Assembly (NCBI GenBank): GCA_035696925.1
Contig: DASSDW010000163.1
Location: 1 to 15,016, forward strand
DNA from: JAJNBA01 sp035696925
Lineage (GTDB): Bacteria > Actinomycetota > UBA4738 > HRBIN12
Length of the DNA stretch: 15,016 bases
Reading direction: 5' to 3'
Positions 14,109-15,016 of the stretch are shown one piece after another (positions within the stretch are counted from its first letter, which is position 1; each line of letters begins with the position of its first letter). The notes under the pieces were generated by a model. It saw only the letters and a list, made by a program, of their open reading frames with translations. It searched no databases and was not told the origin of the DNA. The position numbers and the translations under genes are program-made.

Positions 14109-15016
14109 GTGGACACCGACGGCCCCTACGACCTCGTGACGATGGGCCGCGTGGGGGTCGATCTGTATCCGGAGCAGAGCGCCGTCCCGCTCGCGGAGGT
14201 GCGCACGTTCGCGAAGTCGCTCGGCGGGAGCCCCACGAACGTCGCCGTCGGTGCCGCCCGGTACGGTCACTTGACGGCCGTGATCACGAAGGTCGGCGCC
14301 GACGGCTTCGGCGACTACGTTCGTTTCGCCCTGCGGGGGTTCGGGGTCGACGACCGGTTCGTCGGGACCGACGCCGACCTGCGCACGCCCATCGTGTTCT
14401 GCGAGCTGCTCCCTCCCGAGTCGCCCTCGATCCTGTTCTACCGGGAGCCGTCGGCTCCCGACATGCAGCTCGCGCCCGACGAGTTGGACCTCGACGCGAT
14501 CCGCGAGGCCCGGGACTTCTGGACGACCGGGACCGGTCTGTCCGACGAGCCGAGCCGGTCGGCGACGATCGCCGCGCTCGAGGAGCGGGTTCGCTCGGGC
14601 ATCACGGTGCACGACCTCGACTATCGCCCGGCGTTCTGGTCATCGCCCAGCGAGGCGGGCGAGCAGCAGCGGCGGGCCCTCGACCATGCCACGGTCGCGG
14701 TGGGCAACGTCGAGGAATGCCGGGTGGCCGTGGGCGACGGTGATGCCGAGACGCTCGCCGGCAAGCTCCGTGACCTCGGCGTGGACCTCGCGATCGTGAA
14801 GCTGGGCGGTGACGGGGTGCTGGCCTCGTGGGCAGAGACCGTGGACCGGTTCCCTCCGGTGCCGGTCCGCGTCGTCAACGGTCTCGGCGCCGGTGACGCG
14901 TTCGGCGCGGCGGTGTGTCACGGCTTGTTGCAGGGATGGGACGTGCCGAGAACGATCCGGTTCGCGAACGCGGCGGGAGCCCACGTCGCCGCCCGCCTGG
15001 CGTGTGCCGACGAGAT
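14109..15016 (+). CDS. iolC: 5-dehydro-2-deoxygluconokinase (PfkB family), 3' truncated
   Basis: An open frame of 302 codons runs off the right edge without a stop. It is a PfkB/ribokinase-family sugar kinase expected to phosphorylate 5-dehydro-2-deoxygluconate, the fourth-stage step of inositol catabolism. GTG 14109 begins one base after the ATPase stop, with GAGGG (14099-14103) 5 nt upstream. MGRVGVDLYPEQ at 12-23 is the IolC-type N-terminus. LGGSPTNVAVGAARYG follows at about 39-54, the substrate-binding region of the family. VKLGGDGV appears late in the frame, and GAGD is at 260-263 with catalytic base D263 followed by AFGAA. IolC proteins are usually about 320-340 aa, so only some 20-40 residues are missing. 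The iol context agrees. Other PfkB substrates are less likely given the IolC-specific opening. Confidence 0.92.
   Translation, partial: MDTDGPYDLVTMGRVGVDLYPEQSAVPLAEVRTFAKSLGGSPTNVAVGAARYGHLTAVITKVGADGFGDYVRFALRGFGVDDRFVGTDADLRTPIVFCELLPPESPSILFYREPSAPDMQLAPDELDLDAIREARDFWTTGTGLSDEPSRSATIAALEERVRSGITVHDLDYRPAFWSSPSEAGEQQRRALDHATVAVGNVEECRVAVGDGDAETLAGKLRDLGVDLAIVKLGGDGVLASWAETVDRFPPVPVRVVNGLGAGDAFGAAVCHGLLQGWDVPRTIRFANAAGAHVAARLACADE

Noticed and set aside
13019..14116. - strand open frame of 365 codons opposite the ABC ATPase
   Set aside because: High-GC antisense frame with no recognisable domain. The + strand frame has complete Walker A, signature and Walker B motifs.

Overview
This is a GC-rich (roughly two thirds G+C or more, judged by eye), densely packed bacterial window with many GTG starts and 1- or 4-nt gene junctions. 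Together with a PknB-type Ser/Thr kinase and actinobacterial-style iol proteins, this suggests an uncultured or little-studied member of the Actinomycetota. That placement is an inference from composition and protein style, not a database result. No rRNA, tRNA, insertion sequence, CRISPR array or phage gene was seen.

Left block (1-4392, all + strand): a five-gene train with junctions of at most a few bases. It holds a ureohydrolase (agmatinase/arginase family, 5' end cut by the window), a NodB-fold polysaccharide-deacetylase-like hydrolase, an NCS1 nucleobase/hydantoin-type permease, and two different short-chain dehydrogenases. It looks like an uptake-and-catabolism operon for a small nitrogenous compound (guanidino, ureide or nucleobase-like). 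The substrate cannot be read from the sequence.

Middle block (4402-8921, all - strand, converging on the left block with a 9-bp gap): read in its own direction, it runs iolD (TPP-dependent trihydroxycyclohexanedione hydrolase), a LacI-family regulator overlapping it by 4 nt, a membrane Ser/Thr protein kinase 4 nt later, and a small lipoprotein overlapping the kinase by 4 nt.

Divergent control region (8922-9087): a likely + strand promoter, followed by two identical 14-bp LacI-type operators centred 34 bp apart, lies between iolD (-) and the inositol dehydrogenase gene (+).

Right block (9088 to the window end, all + strand): Gfo/Idh/MocA inositol 2-dehydrogenase (iolG), inosose dehydratase (iolE), a sugar ABC transporter (lipoprotein binding protein, permease, ATPase) and the start of the PfkB-type kinase iolC. 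With iolD on the other strand, four steps of myo-inositol catabolism are present: IolG oxidises inositol to inosose, IolE dehydrates it, IolD opens the ring and IolC phosphorylates the product. The ABC transporter in the middle of the operon is the likely inositol importer. IolB, IolJ and IolA are not in the window and may lie to the right. The unusual points are the signalling kinase and lipoprotein at the end of the iolD transcript, the twin operators, intra-operon hairpins around the binding-protein gene, and the unassigned catabolic operon on the left.
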